The notes under the pieces: generated by a model | Told to the model about the DNA's origin: nothing | What the model saw: the letters and a program-made list of their open reading frames with translations, nothing else | Database searches by the model: none | Made by a program: the position numbers and the translations under genes | Assembly: GCF_029227915.1 (NCBI RefSeq) | Contig: NC_079886.1 | Location: 28,126,501-28,190,500 of the forward strand | Length of the DNA stretch: 64,000 bases | DNA from: Hydractinia symbiolongicarpus | Lineage: Eukaryota > Cnidaria > Hydrozoa > Anthoathecata > Hydractiniidae | Direction: 5' to 3' | Part shown: positions 27,301 through 41,440 of the stretch, piece after piece | Layout of the letters: the number at the start of each line of letters is the position of its first letter | Position numbering within the stretch: position 1 is the first letter of the stretch

Positions 27301-29440
27301 GAAGTTTAATCGCCGGCAAAGAAAAACCCGCCATTTCCCGTAAGTCCCGGACTTGGCCCGTATAGGCGAATGTATACAAAGAAAGAACCCAGGGAGTAAA
27401 CTCATTTCCCGAAAGATTCTTTAAATCATTTTTTCACCACTAAAACGCATAAGAATTGTAGTTTTCAAAACTGATTTCATTTTTGATGAGACGCTGAATA
27501 AAGGGAGTTTAATCTCCGGCAAACGAAAACCCGCGATTTACCCTAAATCCTGGAACCGGCTGGTATAGTCGAATGTATACAAAGAAAGTACGCAGGGAGT
27601 AAACTCATTTCCCGAACGATTCTTTAACTTATATTTTCACCACTAAAACGCATGAGACTTGTAGTTTTCAAAAATGATTTCATTTTTGATGAGACGCTGA
27701 ATAAAAGAAGTTTAATCGCCGGCAAACGAAAACCCGCGATTTCCCGTAAATCCCGGGCTTGGCCGTATAGTCGAATGTACACAAAGAAAGTACCCAGGGA
27801 GTAAACTCATTTCCCGAACAATTTTTTAAATTATTTTTTTACCACTAAAACGCATGAGACTTGTAGTTTTCAAAAATGATTTCATTTTTGATGAGACGCT
27901 GAATAAAAGGAGTTTAATCGCCGGCAAACGAAAACCCGCGATTTCCCGTAAATCCCGGACTCGGCCCGTATAGTCAAAAGTAAACAAAGAAAGTACCCAG
28001 GGAGTAAACTCATTTCCCGAACGATTCTTTAAATTATTTTTTCACCACTAAAACGCATGAGACTTGTAGTTTTTAAAACTGATTTTTTTTGATGAGACGC
28101 TGAATAAAAGGAGTTTAATCGCCGGCAAACGAAAACCCGGGAGTTCCCGTAAATCCCGGGCTTGACCCGTATAGTCGAATGTTTAGAAAGAAAGTAAACT
28201 GGGAATAAACTCATTTCCCGAACGATTTTTTAAATTAATTTTATACCACTAAAACGCATAAGACTTGTAGTTTTCAAAAACGATTTCATTCTTGATGAGA
28301 CGTTGAATAAAAGGAGTTTAATCTCCGGCAAACGAAAACCCGCGATTTCCCGTAAATCTCAGACTCGGCCCGTATAGTGAAAAGTATACAAAGAAAGTAC
28401 GCAGGGAGTAAACTCATTTCCCGAAGGATTCTTTAAATTATTTTTTCACCACTAAAACGCATGAGACTTGTAGTTTTCAAAAATGATTTCATTTTTGATG
28501 AGACGCTGAATAAAAGGAGTTTAATCTCCGGCAAACGAAAACCCGCGATTTCCCGTAAATCTCAGACTCGGCCCGTATAGTTAAAAGTATACAAAGAAAG
28601 TACGCAGGGAGTAAACTCATTTCCCGAACGATTCCTTAAATTATTTTTCACCACTAAAACGCATGAGACTTGTAGTTTTTAAAAATAATTTCGTTTTTAA
28701 TGAGACGCTGAATAAAAGAAGTTTAATCGCCGGCAAAGAAAAACCCGCCATTTCCCGTAAGTCCCGGACTTGGCCCGTATAGGCGAATGTATACAAAGAA
28801 AGTACCCAGGGAGTAAACTCATTTCCCGAAAGATTCTTTAAATCATTTTTTCACCACTAAAACGCATAAGAATTGTAGTTTTCAAAACTGATTTCATTTT
28901 TGATGAGACGCTGAATAAAGGGAGTTTAATCTCCGGCAAACGAAAACCCGCGATTTACCCTAAATCCTGGAACCGGCCGGTATAGTCGAATGTATACAAA
29001 GAAAGTACGCAGGGAGTAAACTCATTTCCCGAACGATTCTTTAACTTATATTTTCACCACTAAAACGCATGAGACTTGTAGTTTTCAAAAATGATTTCAT
29101 TTTTGATGAGACGCTGAATAAAAGAAGTTTAATCGCCGGCAAACGAAAACCCGCGATTTCCCGTAAATCCCGGGCTTGGCCCGTATAGTCGAATGTACAC
29201 AAAGAAAGTACCCAGGGAGTAAACTCATTTCCCGAACAATTTTTTAAATTATTTTTTTACCACTAAAACGCATGAGACTTGTAGTTTTCAAAAATGATTT
29301 CATTTTTGATGAGACGCTGAATAAAAGGAGTTTAATCGCCGGCAAACGAAAACCCGCGATTTCCCGTAAATCCCGGACTCGGCCCGTATAGTCAAAAGTA
29401 AACAAAGAAAGTACCCAGGGAGTAAACTCATTTCCCGAAC
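24370..29440 (-). repeat. Higher-order repeat, 9-monomer then 7-monomer steps (1823, 1417-1418 bp)
   Basis: The GTTTAATCGAAGG variant occurs at 24471 and 26294 (1823 bp apart). A one-base deletion giving GCTTGGCCGTATAG also recurs at 1823 bp, near 25936 and 27759. Monomers with the CCCGGGAGTTCCCG core and GAATGTTTAG recur near 24895, 26718 and 28135, so the second step is 1417 bp. A further related block with the GAAGG variant lies at 33181. The step change shows that two monomers are present in one copy and absent in the next. Confidence 0.75.
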
Positions 29441-30250
29441 GATTCTTTAAATTATTTTTTCACCACTAAAACGCATGAGACTTGTAGTTTTCAAAACTGA
29501 TTTTTTTTGATGAGACGCTGAATAAAAGGAGTTTAATCTCCGGCAAACGAAAACCGGCGATTTCCCGTAAATCCCGGACTCGGCCGGTATAGTCAAAAGT
29601 ATACAAAGAAAGTACCCAGGGAGTAAACTCATTTCCCGAACGATTCTTTAAATCATTTTTTCACCACTAAAACGCATAAGAATTGTAGTTTTCAAAACTG
29701 ATTTCATTTTTGATGAGACGCTGAATAAAGGGAGTTTAATCTCCGGCAAACGAAAACCCGCGATTTACCCTAAATCCTGGAACCGTCCGGTATAGTCGAA
29801 TGTATACAAAGAAAGTACGCAGGGAGTAAACTCATTTCCCGAACGATTCTTTAACTTATATTTTCACCACTAAAACGCATGAGACTTGTAGTTTTCAAAA
29901 ATGATTTCATTTTTGATGAGACGCTGAATAAAAGAAGTTTAATCGCCGGCAAACGAAAACCCGCGATTTCCCGTAAATCCCGGGCTTGGCCCGTATAGTC
30001 GAATGTATACAAAGAAAGTACCCAGGGAGTAAACTCATTTCCCGAACAATTTTTTAAATTATTTTTTTACCACTAAAACGCATGAGACTTGTAGTTTTCA
30101 AAAATGATTTCATTTTTGATGAGACGCTGAATAAAAGGAGTTTAATCGCCGGCAAACGAAAACCCGCGATTTCCCGTAAATCCCGGACTCGGCCCGTATA
30201 GTCAAAAGTAAACAAAGAAAGTACCCAGGGAGTAAACTCATTTCCCGAAC
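28833..30250 (-). repeat. Higher-order repeat of 4 monomers (810 bp)
   Basis: The series beginning ATTCTTTAAATCATTTTTTCACC at 28833 repeats at 29643 with the same order of subfamilies: CATAAGAATTG, TTAACTTATATTTTC, CGAACAATTTTTT, then a short T-run monomer. The part 29447-31050 is in turn duplicated at about 36335-37940, at an offset of 6888 bp. Confidence 0.7.
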
Positions 30251-30539
30251 GATTCTTTAAATTATTTTTTCACCACTAAAACGCATGAGACTTGTAGTTT
30301 TCAAAACTGATTTTTTTTGATGAGACGCTGAATAAAAGGAGTTTAATCGCCGGCAAACGAAAACCCGCGCTTTCCCGTATATTCCGGACTCGGCCCGTAT
30401 AGTCGAATGTATACAAAGAAAGTACCCAGGGAGTAAACTCATTTTCCGAACGATTTTTTAAATTATTTTTTCACCACTAAAACGCATGAGACTTGTAGTT
30501 TTCAAAAATGATTTCATTTTTGATGAGACGCTGAATAAA

Positions 30540-32510
30540 AGGAGTTTAATCGCCGGCAAACGAAAACCCGGAAGTTCCCGTAAATCCCGGGCTTGACCCG
30601 TATAGTCGAATGTTTAGAAAGAAAGTAAACTGGGAATAAACTCATTTCCCGAACGATTTTTTAAATTAATTTTATACAACTAAAACGCATAAGACTTGTA
30701 GTTTTCAAAAACGATTTCATTCTTGATGAGACGCTGAATAAAAGGAGTTTACTCTCCGGCAAACGAAAACCCGCGATTTCCCGTAAATCTCAGACTCGGC
30801 CCGAATAGTGAAAAGTATACAAAGAAAGTACGCAGGGAGTAAACTCATTTCCCGAACGATTCCTTAAATTATTTTTCACCACTAAAACGCATGAGACTTG
30901 TAGTTTTTAAAAATAATTTCGTTTTTGATGAGACGCTGAATAAAAGAAGTTTAATCGCCGGCAAACAAAAACCCGCCATTTCCCGTAAGTCCCGGGCTTG
31001 GCCCGTATAGGCGAATGTATACAAAGAAAGTACCCAGGGAGTAAACTCATTTCCCGAAGGATTCTTTAAATTTATTTTTCACCACTAAAACGCATGAGAC
31101 TTGTAGTTTTCAAAAATGATTTCATTTTTGATGAGACGCTGAATAAAAGGAGTTTAATCTCCGGCAAACGAAAACCCGCGATTTCCCCTAAATCCCGGAA
31201 CCGGCCCGTTTAGTCAAAAGTATACAAAGAAAGTACGCAGGGAGTAAACTCATTTCCCGAACGATTCTTTAAATCATTTTTTCACCACTAAAACGCATAA
31301 GAATTGTAGTTTTCAAAACTGATTTTTTTTGATGAGACGCTGAATAAAAGGAGTTTAATCTCCGGCAAACGAAAACCCGCGATTTCCCGTAAATCCCGGA
31401 CTCGGCCGGTATAGTCAAAAGTATACAAAGAAAGTACCCAGGGAGTAAACTCATTTCCCGAACGATTCTTTAAATCATTTTTTCACCACTAAAACGCATA
31501 AGAATTGTAGTTTTCAAAACTGATTTCATTTTTGATGAGACGCTGAATAAAGGGAGTTTAATCTCCGGCAAACGAAAACCCGCGATTTACCCTAAATCCT
31601 GGAACCGTCCGGTATAGTCGAATGTATACAAAGAAAGTACGCAGGGAGTAAACTCATTTCCCGAACGATTCTTTAACTTATATTTTCACCACTAAAACGC
31701 ATGAGACTTGTAGTTTTCAAAAATGATTTCATTTTTGATGAGACGCTGAATAAAAGAAGTTTAATCGCCGGCAAACGAAAACCCGGAAGTTCCCGTAAAT
31801 CCCGGGCTTGACCCGTATAGTCGAATGTTTAGAAAGAAAGTAAACTGGGAATAAACTCATTTCCCGAACGATTTTTTAAATTAATTTTATACACCTAAAA
31901 CGCATAAGACTTGTAGTTTTCAAAAACGATTTCATTCTTGATGAGACGCTGAATAAAAGGAGTTTACTCTCCGGCAAACGAAAACCCGCGATTTCCCGTA
32001 AATCTCAGACTCGGCCCGAATAGTGAAAAGTATACAAAGAAAGTACGCAGGGAGTAAACTCATTTCCCGAACGATTCCTTAAATTATTTTTCACCACTAA
32101 AACGCATGAGACTTGTAGTTTTTAAAAATAATTTCGTTTTTGATGAGACGCTGAATAAAAGAAGTTTAATCGCCGGCAAACAAAAACCCGCCATTTACCG
32201 TAAGTCCCGGGCTTGGCCCGTATAGGCGAATGTATACAAAGAAAGTACCCAGGGAGTAAACTCATTTCCCGAAGGATTCTTTAAATTTATTTTTCACCAC
32301 TAAAACGCATGAGACTTGTAGTTTTCAAAAATGATTTCATTTTTGATGAGACGCTGAATAAAAGGAGTTTAATCTCCGGCAAACGAAAACCCGCGATTTC
32401 CCCTAAATCCCGGAACCGGCCCGTTTAGTCAAAAGTATACAAAGAAAGTACGCAGGGAGTAAACTCATTTCCCGAACGATTCTTTAAATCATTTTTTCAC
32501 CACTAAAACG
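30540..32510 (-). repeat. Higher-order repeat of 6 monomers (offset 1215 bp)
   Basis: The ACCCGGAAGTTCCCG monomer at 30566 recurs at 31781. It is followed in both copies by GAATGTTTAGAAAG, by a TTTACTCTCCGG variant, by CCCGAATAGTG and by TTTAAATTTATTTTTCACC. The copies end together near 31295 and 32510. Small differences such as ACAACTAAAACG against ACACCTAAAACG show that they are not an exact assembly duplication. Confidence 0.75.
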
Positions 32511-34899
32511 CATGAGACTTGTAGGTTTCAAAAATAATTTCATTTTTGATGAGACACTGAAGAAAAGAAGTTTAATCGCCGGGAAACGAAAACCCGCGAT
32601 TTCCTGTAAATCCCGGGCTTGGCCCGTATAGTCAAATGTATACAAAGAAAGTACCCAGGGAGTAAACTCATTTCCCGAACGATTTTTTAAATTATTTTTT
32701 TACCACTAAGACGCATGAGACTTGTAGTTTTCAAATATGATTTCATTTTTGATGAGACGCTGAATAAAAGGAGTTTAATCGCCGGCAAACGAAAACCCGC
32801 GATTTCCCGTAAACCCGGGACTCGGCCGGTATAGTCAAAAGTATACAAAGAAAGTACCCAGGGAGTAAACTCATTTCCCGAACGATTCTTTAAATCATTT
32901 TTTCACCACTAAAACGCATAAGAATTGTAGTTTTCAAAACTGATTTCATTTTTGATGAGACGCTGAATAAAGGGAGTTTAATCTCCGGCAAACGAAAACC
33001 CGCGATTTACCCTAAATCCTGGAACCGGCCGGTATAGTCGAATGTATACAAAGAAAGTACGCAGGGAGTAAACTCATTTCCCGAACGATTCTTTAACTTA
33101 TATTTTCACCACTAAAACGCATGAGACTTGTAGTTTTCAAAAATGATTTCATTTTTGATGAGACGCTGAATAAAAGAAGTTTAATCGAAGGCAAACGAAA
33201 ACCCGCGATTTCCCGTAAATCCCGGGCTTGGCCCGTATAGTCGAATGTATACAAAGAAAGTACCCAGGGAGTAAACTCATTTCCCGAACGATTTTTTAAA
33301 TTATTTTTTTACCACTAAAACGCATGAGACTTGTAGTTTTCAAAAATGATTTCATTTTTGATGAGACGCTGAATAAAAGGAGTTTAATCGCCGGCAAACG
33401 AAAACCCGCGATTTCCCGTAAATCCCGGACTCGGCCCGTATAGTCAAAAGTACACAAAGAAAGTACCCAGGGAGTAAACTCATTTCCCGAACGATTCTTT
33501 AAATTATTTTTTCACCACTAAAACGCATGAGACTTGTAGTTTTTAAAACTGATTTTTTTTTATGAGACGCTGAATAAAAGGAGTTTAATCGCCGGCAAAC
33601 GAAAACCCGGGAGTTCCCGTAAATCCCGGGCTTGACCCGTATAGTCGAATGTTTAGAAAGAAAGTAAACTGGGAATAAACTCATTTCCCGAACGATTTTT
33701 TAAATTAATTTTATACCACTAAAACGCATAAGACTTGTAGTTTTCAAAAACGATTTCATTCTTGATGAGACGTTGAATAAAAGGAGTTTAATCTCCGGCA
33801 AACGAAAACCCGCGATTTCCCGTAAATCTCAGACTCGGCCCGTATAGTGAAAAGTATACAAAGAAAGTACGCAGGGAGTAAACTCATTTCCCGAACGATT
33901 CCTTAAATTATTTTTCACCACTAAAACGCATGAGACTTGTAGTTTTTAAAAATAATTTCGTTTTTGATGAGACGCTGAATAAAAGAAGTTTAATCGCCGG
34001 CAAACAAAAACCCGCCATTTCCCGTAAGTCTCGGGCTTGGCCCGTATAGGCGAATGTATACAAAGAAGGTACCCAGGGAGTAAACTCATTTCCCGAAGGA
34101 TTCTTTAAATTATTTTTTCACCACTAAAACGCATGAGACTTGTAGTTTTCAAAAATGATTTCATTTTTGATGAGACGCTGAATAAAAGGAGTTTAATCTC
34201 CGGCAAACGAAAACCCGCGATTTCCCGTAAATCTCAGACTCGGCCCGTATAGTTAAAAGTATACAAAGAAAGTACGCAGGGAGTAAACTCATTTCCCGAA
34301 CGATTCCTTAAATTATTTTTCACCACTAAAACGCATGAGACTTGTAGTTTTTAAAAATAATTTCGTTTTTAATGAGACGCTGAATAAAAGAAGTTTAATC
34401 GCCGGCAAACAAAAACCCGCCATTTCCCGTAAGTCCCGGGCTTGGCCCGTATAGGCGAATGTATACAAAGAAAGTACCCAGGGAGTAAACTCATTTCCCG
34501 AAAGATTCTTTAAATTATTTTTTCACCACTAAAACGCATGAGACTTGTAGTTTTCAAAAATGATTTCATTTTTGATGAGACGCTGAATAAAAGGAGTTTA
34601 ATCTCCGGCAAACGAAAACCCGCGATTTCCCCTAAATCCCGGAACCGGCCCGTTTAGTCAAAAGTATACAAAGAAAGTACGCAGGGAGTAAACTCATTTC
34701 CCGAACGATTCTTTAAATTATTTTTTTACCACTAAGACCCATGAGACTTGTAGTTTTCAAATATGATTTCATTTTTGATGAGACGCTGAATAAAGGGAGT
34801 TTAATCTCCGGCAAACGAAAACCCGCGATTTCCCCTAAATCCCGGAACCGGCCCGTATAGTCAAAAGTATACAAAGAAAGTACGCAGGGAGTAAACTCA

Positions 34900-37220
34900 T
34901 TTCCCGAACGATTCTTTAAATCATTTTTTCACCACTAAAACGCATAAGAATTGTAGTTTTCAAAACTGATTTTATTTTTGATGAGACGCTGAATAAAGGG
35001 AGTTTAATCTCCGGCAAACGAAAACCCGCGATTTACCCTAAATCCTGGAACCGGCCGGTATAGTCGAATGTATACAAAGAAAGTACGCAGGGAGTAAACT
35101 CATTTCCCGAACGATTCTTTAACTTATATTTTCACCACTAAAACGCATGAGACTTGTAGTTTTCAAAAATGATTTCATTTTTGATGAGACGCTGAATAAA
35201 AGAAGTTTAATCGCCGGCAAACGAAAACCCGCGATTTCCCGTAAATCCCGGGCTTGGCCCGTATAGTCGAATGTATACAAAGAAAGTACCCAGGGAGTAA
35301 ACTCATTTCCCGAACAATTTTTTAAATTATTTTTTTACCACTAAAACGCATGAGACTTGTAGTTTTCAAAAATGATTTCATTTTTGATGAGACGCTGAAT
35401 AAAAGGAGTTTAATCGCCGGCAAACGAAAACCCGCGATTTCCCGTAAATCCCGGACTCGGCCCGTATAGTCAAAAGTAAACAAAGAAAGTACCCAGGGAG
35501 TAAACTCATTTCCCGAACGATTCTTTAAATTATTTTTTCACCACTTAAACGCATGAGACTTGTAGTTTTCAAAACTGATTTTTTTTTATGAGACGCTGAA
35601 TAAAAGGAGTTTAATCTCCGGCAAACGAAAACCCGCGATTTCCCGTAAATCCCGGACTCGGCCGGTATAGTCAAAAGTATACAAAGAAAGTACCCAGGGA
35701 GTAAGCTCATTTCCCGAACGATTCTTTAAATCATTTTTTCACCACTAAAACGCATAAGAATTGTAGTTTTCAAAACTGATTTCATTTTTGATGAGACGCT
35801 GAATAAAGGGAGTTTAATCTCCGGCAAACGAAAACCCGCGATTTACCCTAAATCCTGGAACCGTCCGGTATAGTCGAATGTATACAAAGAAAGTACGCAG
35901 GGAGTAAACTCATTTCCCGAACGATTCTTTAACTTATATTTTCACCACTAAAACGCATGAGACTTGTAGTTTTCAAAAATGATTTCATTTTTGATGAGAC
36001 GCTGAATAAAAGAAGTTTAATCGCCGGCAAACGAAAACCCGCGATTTCCCGTAAATCCCGGGCTTGGCCCGTATAGTCGAATGTATACAAAGAAAGTACC
36101 CAGGGAGTAAACTCATTTCCCGAACAATTTTTTAAATTATTTTTTTACCACTAAAACGCATGAGACTTGTAGTTTTCAAAAATGATTTCATTTTTGATGA
36201 GACGCTGAATAAAAGGAGTTTAATCGCCGGCAAACGAAAACCCGCGATTTCCCGTAAATCCCGGACTCGGCCCGTATAGTCAAAAGTAAACAAAGAAAGT
36301 ACCCAGGGAGTAAACTCATTTCCCGAACGATTCTTTAAATTATTTTTTCACCACTAAAACGCATGAGACTTGTAGTTTTCAAAACTGATTTTTTTTGATG
36401 AGACGCTGAATAAAAGGAGTTTAATCTCCGGCAAACGAAAACCCGCGATTTCCCGTAAATCCCGGACTCGGCCGGTATAGTCAAAAGTATACAAAGAAAG
36501 TACCCAGGGAGTAAACTCATTTCCCGAACGATTCTTTAAATCATTTTTTCACCACTAAAACGCATAAGAATTGTAGTTTTTAAAACTGATTTCATTTTTG
36601 ATGAGACGCTGAATAAAGGGAGTTTAATCTCCGGCAAACGAAAACCCGCGATTTACCCTAAATCCTGGAACCGTCCGGTATAGTCGAATGTATACAAAGA
36701 AAGTACGCAGGGAGTAAACTCATTTCCCGAACGATTCTTTAACTTATATTTTCACCACTAAAACGCATGAGACTTGTAGTTTTCAAAAATGATTCCATTT
36801 TTGATGAGACGCTGAATAAAAGAAGTTTAATCGCCGGCAAACGAAAACCCGCGATTTCCCGTAAATCCCGGGCTTGGCCCGTATAGTCGAATGTATACAA
36901 AGAAAGTACCCAGGGAGTAAACTCATTTCCCGAACAATTTTTTAAATTATTTTTTTACCACTAAAACGCATGAGACTAGTAGTTTTCAAAAATGATTTCA
37001 TTTTTGATGAGACGCTGAATAAAAGGAGTTTAATCGCCGGCAAACGAAAACCCGCGATTTCCCGTAAATCCCGGACTCGGCCCGTATAGTCAAAAGTAAA
37101 CAAAGAAAGTACCCAGGGAGTAAACTCATTTCCCGAACGATTCTTTAAATTATTTTTTCACCACTAAAACGCATGAGACTTGTAGTTTTCAAAACTGATT
37201 TTTTTTGATGAGACGCTGAA
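34900..37220 (-). repeat. Higher-order repeat of 4 monomers (810 bp), nearly three tandem copies
   Basis: The marker ATTCTTTAAATCATTTTTTC lies at 34911, 35721 and 36531, exactly 810 bp apart. All copies have the same sequence of subfamilies: CATAAGAATTG with TTTACCC, TTAACTTATATT, CGAACAATTTTTT, then the short T-run monomer. The third copy diverges at about 37220, where the GTTTAATCTCC variant becomes GTTTAATCGCC. Confidence 0.8.
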
Positions 37221-39579
37221 TAAAAGGAGTTTAATCGCCGGCAAACGAAAACCCGCGCTTTCCCGTATATTCCGGACTCGGCCCGTATAGTCGAATGTAT
37301 ACAAAGAAAGTACCCAGGGAGTAAACTCATTTTCCGAACGATTTTTTAAATTATTTTTTCACCACTAAAACGCATGAGACTTGTAGTTTTCAAAAATGAT
37401 TTCATTTTTGATGAGACGCTGAATAAAAGGAGTTCAATCGCCGGCAAACGAAAACCCGGAAGTTCCCGTAAATCCCGGGCTTGACCCGTATAGTCGAATG
37501 TTTAGAAAGAAAGTAAACTGGGAATAAACTTATTTCCCGAACGATTTTTTAAATTAATTTTATACCACTAAAACGCATAAGACTTGTAGTTTTCAAAAAC
37601 GATTTCATTCTTGATGAGACGCTGAATAAAAGGAGTTTACTCTCCGGCAAACGAAAACCCGCGATTTCCCGTAAATCTCAGACTCGGCCCGTATAGTGAA
37701 AAGTATACATAGAAAGTACGCAGGAAGTAAACTCATTTCCCGAACGATTCCTTAAATTATTTTTCACCACTAAAACGCATGAGACTTGTAGTTTTTAAAA
37801 ATAATTTCGTTTTTGATGAGACGCTGAATAAAAGAAGTTTAATCGCCGGCAAACAAAAACCCGCCATTTCCCGTAAGTCCCGGGCTTGGCCCGTATAGGC
37901 GAATGTATACAAAGAAAGTACCCAGGGAGTAAACTCATTTCCCGAAGGATTCTTTAAATTATTTTTTCACCACTAAAACGCATGAGACTTGTAGTTTTCA
38001 AAAATGATTTCATTTTTGATGAGACGCTGAATAAAAGGAGTTTAATCTCCGGCAAACGAAAACCCGCGATTTCCCCTAAATCCTGGAACCGGCCCGTATA
38101 GTCAAAAGTATACAAAGAAAGTACGCAGGGAGTAAACTCATTTCCCGAACGATTCTTTAAATTATATTTTCACCACTAAAACGCATGACACTTGTAGTTT
38201 TCAAAAATGATTTCATTTTTGATGAGACGCTGAATAAAAGAAGTTTAATCGCCGGCAAACGAAAACCCGCGATTTCCCGTAAATCCCGGGCTTGGCCCGT
38301 ATAGTCGAATGTATACAAAGAAAGTACCTAGGGAGTAAACTCATTTTCCGAACGATTTTTTAAATTATTTTTTTACCACTAAAACACATGAGACTTGTAG
38401 TTTTCAAAAATGATTTCATTTTTGATGAGACGCTGAATAAAAAGAGTTTAATCGCCGGCAAACGAAAACCCGGGAGTTCCCGTAAATCCCGGGCTTAACC
38501 CGCATAGTCGAATGTATAGAAAGAAAGTAAACTGGGAGTAAACTCATTTCCCGAACGATTTTTTAAATTATTTTTTTACCACTAAGACGCATGAGACTTG
38601 TAGTTTTCAAAACTGATTTCATTTTTGATGAGACGCTGAATAAAAGGAGTTTAATCGCCGGCAAACGAAAACCCGCGCTTTCCCGTATATCCCGGACTCG
38701 GCCCGTATAGTCGAATGTATACAAAGAAAGTAAACTGGGAGTAAACTCATTTTCCGAACGATTTTTTAAATTATTTTTTCACCACTAAAACGCATGAGAC
38801 TTGTAGTTTTCAAAAATGATTTCATTTTTGATGAGACGCTGAATAAAAGGAGTTTAATCGCCGGCAAACAAAAACCCGGGAGTTCCCGTAAATCCCGGGC
38901 TTGACCCGTATAGTCGAATGTATAGAAAGAAAGTAAACTGGGAGTAAACTCATTTCCCGAACGATTTTTTAAATTAATTTTTTACCACTAAATCGCATAA
39001 GACTTGTAGTTTTCAAAAACGATTTCATTCTTGATGAGACGCTGAATAAAAGGAGTTTAATCTCCGGCAAACGAAAACCCGCGATTTCCCGTAAATCCAA
39101 GACTCGGCCCGTATAGTCAAATGTATACAAAGAAAGTACGCAGGGAGTAAACTCATTTCCCGAACGATTCTTTAAATTATTTTTCACCACTAAAACGCAT
39201 GAGACTTGTAGTTTCTAAAAATAATTTCATTTTTGATGAGACGCTGAATAAAAGAAGTTTAATCGCCGGCAAACGAAAACCCGCGATTTCCCGTAAATCC
39301 CGGGCTTGGCCCGTATAGTCGAATGTATACAAAGAAAGCACCCAGGGAGTAAACTCATTTCCCGAACGATTTTTTAAATTATTTTTTTACCACTAAGACG
39401 CATGAGACTTGTAGTTTTCAAATATGATTTCATTTTTGATGAGACGCTGAATAAAAGGAGTTTAATCGCCGGCAAACGAAAACCCGCGATTTCCCGTAAA
39501 TCCCGGACTCGGCCCGTATAGTCAAAAGTATACAAAGAAAGTACCCAGGGAGTAAACTCATTTCCCGAACGATTCTTTA

Positions 39580-41440
39580 AATCATTTTTCCACCACTAAA
39601 ACGCATAAGACTTGTAGTTTTCAAAACTGATTTCATTTTTGATGAGACGATGAATAAAAGGAGTTTAATCTCCGGCAAACGAAAACCCGCGATTTACCCT
39701 AAATCCCGGAACCGGCCGGTATAGTCGAATGTATACAAAGAAAGTACGCAGGGAATAAACTCATTTCCCGAACGATTCTTTAAATTATATTTTCACCACT
39801 AAAACGCATGAGTGTTGTAGTTTTCAAAAATGATTTCATTTTTGATGAGACGCTGAATAAAAGAAGTTTAATCGCCGGCAAACGAAAACCCGCGATTTCC
39901 CGTAAATCCCGGGCTTGGCCCGTATAGTCGAATGTATACAAAGAAAGTACCCAGGGAGTAAACTCATTTCCCGAACGATTTTTAAATTATTTTTTTACCA
40001 CTAAGACGCATGAGACTTGTAGTTTTCAAATATGATTTCATTTTTGATGAGACGCTGAATAAAAGGAGTTTAATCGCCGGCAAACGAAAACCCGCGATTT
40101 CCCGTAAATCCCGGGCTTGGCCCGTATAGTCGAATGTATACAAAGAAAGTACCCAGGGAGTAAACTCATTTCCCGAACAATTTTTTAAATTATTTTTTTA
40201 CCACTAAGACGCATGAGACTTGTAGTTTTCAAATATGATTTCATTTTTGATGAGACGCTGAATAAAAGGAGTTTAATCGCCGGCAAACGAAAACCCGCGA
40301 TTTCCCGTAAATCCCGGACTCGGCCCGTATAGTCAAAAGTATACAAAGAAAGTACCCAGGGAGTAAACTCATTTCCCGAACAATTTTTCAAATCATTTTT
40401 CCACCACTAAAACGCATAAGACTTGTAGTTTTCAAAACTGATTTCATTTTTGATGAGGCAATGAATAAAAGGAGTTTAATCTCCGGCAAACGAAAACCCG
40501 CGATTTACCCTAAATCCCGGAACCGGCCGGTATAGTCGAATGTATACAAAGAAAGTACGCAGGGAATAAACTCATTTCCCGAACAATTCTTTAAATTATA
40601 TTTTCACCACTAAAACGCATGAGTGTTGTAGTTTTTAAAAATGATTTCATTTTTGATGAGACGCTGAATAAAAGAAGTTTAATCGCCGGCAAACGAAAAC
40701 CCGCGATTTCCCGTAAATCCCGGGCTTGGCCCGTATAGTCGAATGTATACAAAGAAAGTACCCAGGGAGTAAACTCATTTCCCGAACGATTTTTAAATTA
40801 TTTTTTTACCACTAAGACGCATGAGACTTGTAGTTTTCAAATATGATTTCATTTTTGATGAGACGCTGAATAAAAGGAGTTTAATCGCCGGCAAACGAAA
40901 ACCCGCGATTTTCCGTAAATCCCGGGCTTGGCCCGTATAGTCGAATGTATACAAAGAAAGTACCCAGGGAGTAAACTCATTTCCCGAACAATTTTTTAAA
41001 TTATTTTTTTACCACTAAGACGCATGGGACTTGTAGTTTTCAAATATGATTTCATTTTTGATGAGACGCTGAATAAAAGGAGTTTAATCGCCGGCAAACG
41101 AAAACCCGCGATTTCCCGTAAATCCCGGCCTCGGCCCGTATAGTCAAAAGTATACAAAGAAAGTACCCAGGGAGTAAACTCATTTCCCGAACGATTCTTT
41201 AAATCATTTTTCCACCACTAAAACGCATAAGACTTGTAGTTTTGAAAACTGATTTCATTTTTGATGAGACGATGAATAAAAGGAGTTTAATCTCCGGCAA
41301 ACGAAAACCCGCGATTTACCCTAAATCCCAGAACCGGCCGGTATAGTCGAATGTATACAAAGAAAGTACGCAGGGAATAAACTCATTTCCCGAACGATTC
41401 TTTAAATTATATTTTCACCACTAAAACGCATGAGTCTTGT
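39580..41440 (-). repeat. Higher-order repeat of 4 monomers (811 bp), two full copies and a partial third
   Basis: AATCATTTTTCCACC lies at 39580, 40391 and 41202. GCATGAGTGTTG follows at 39804 and 40615, and is replaced by GCATGAGTCTTG in the third copy near 41427. Two monomers (406 bp) from the third copy, marked by CCGGCCTCGG at 41126, are duplicated again at 41532. Confidence 0.75.
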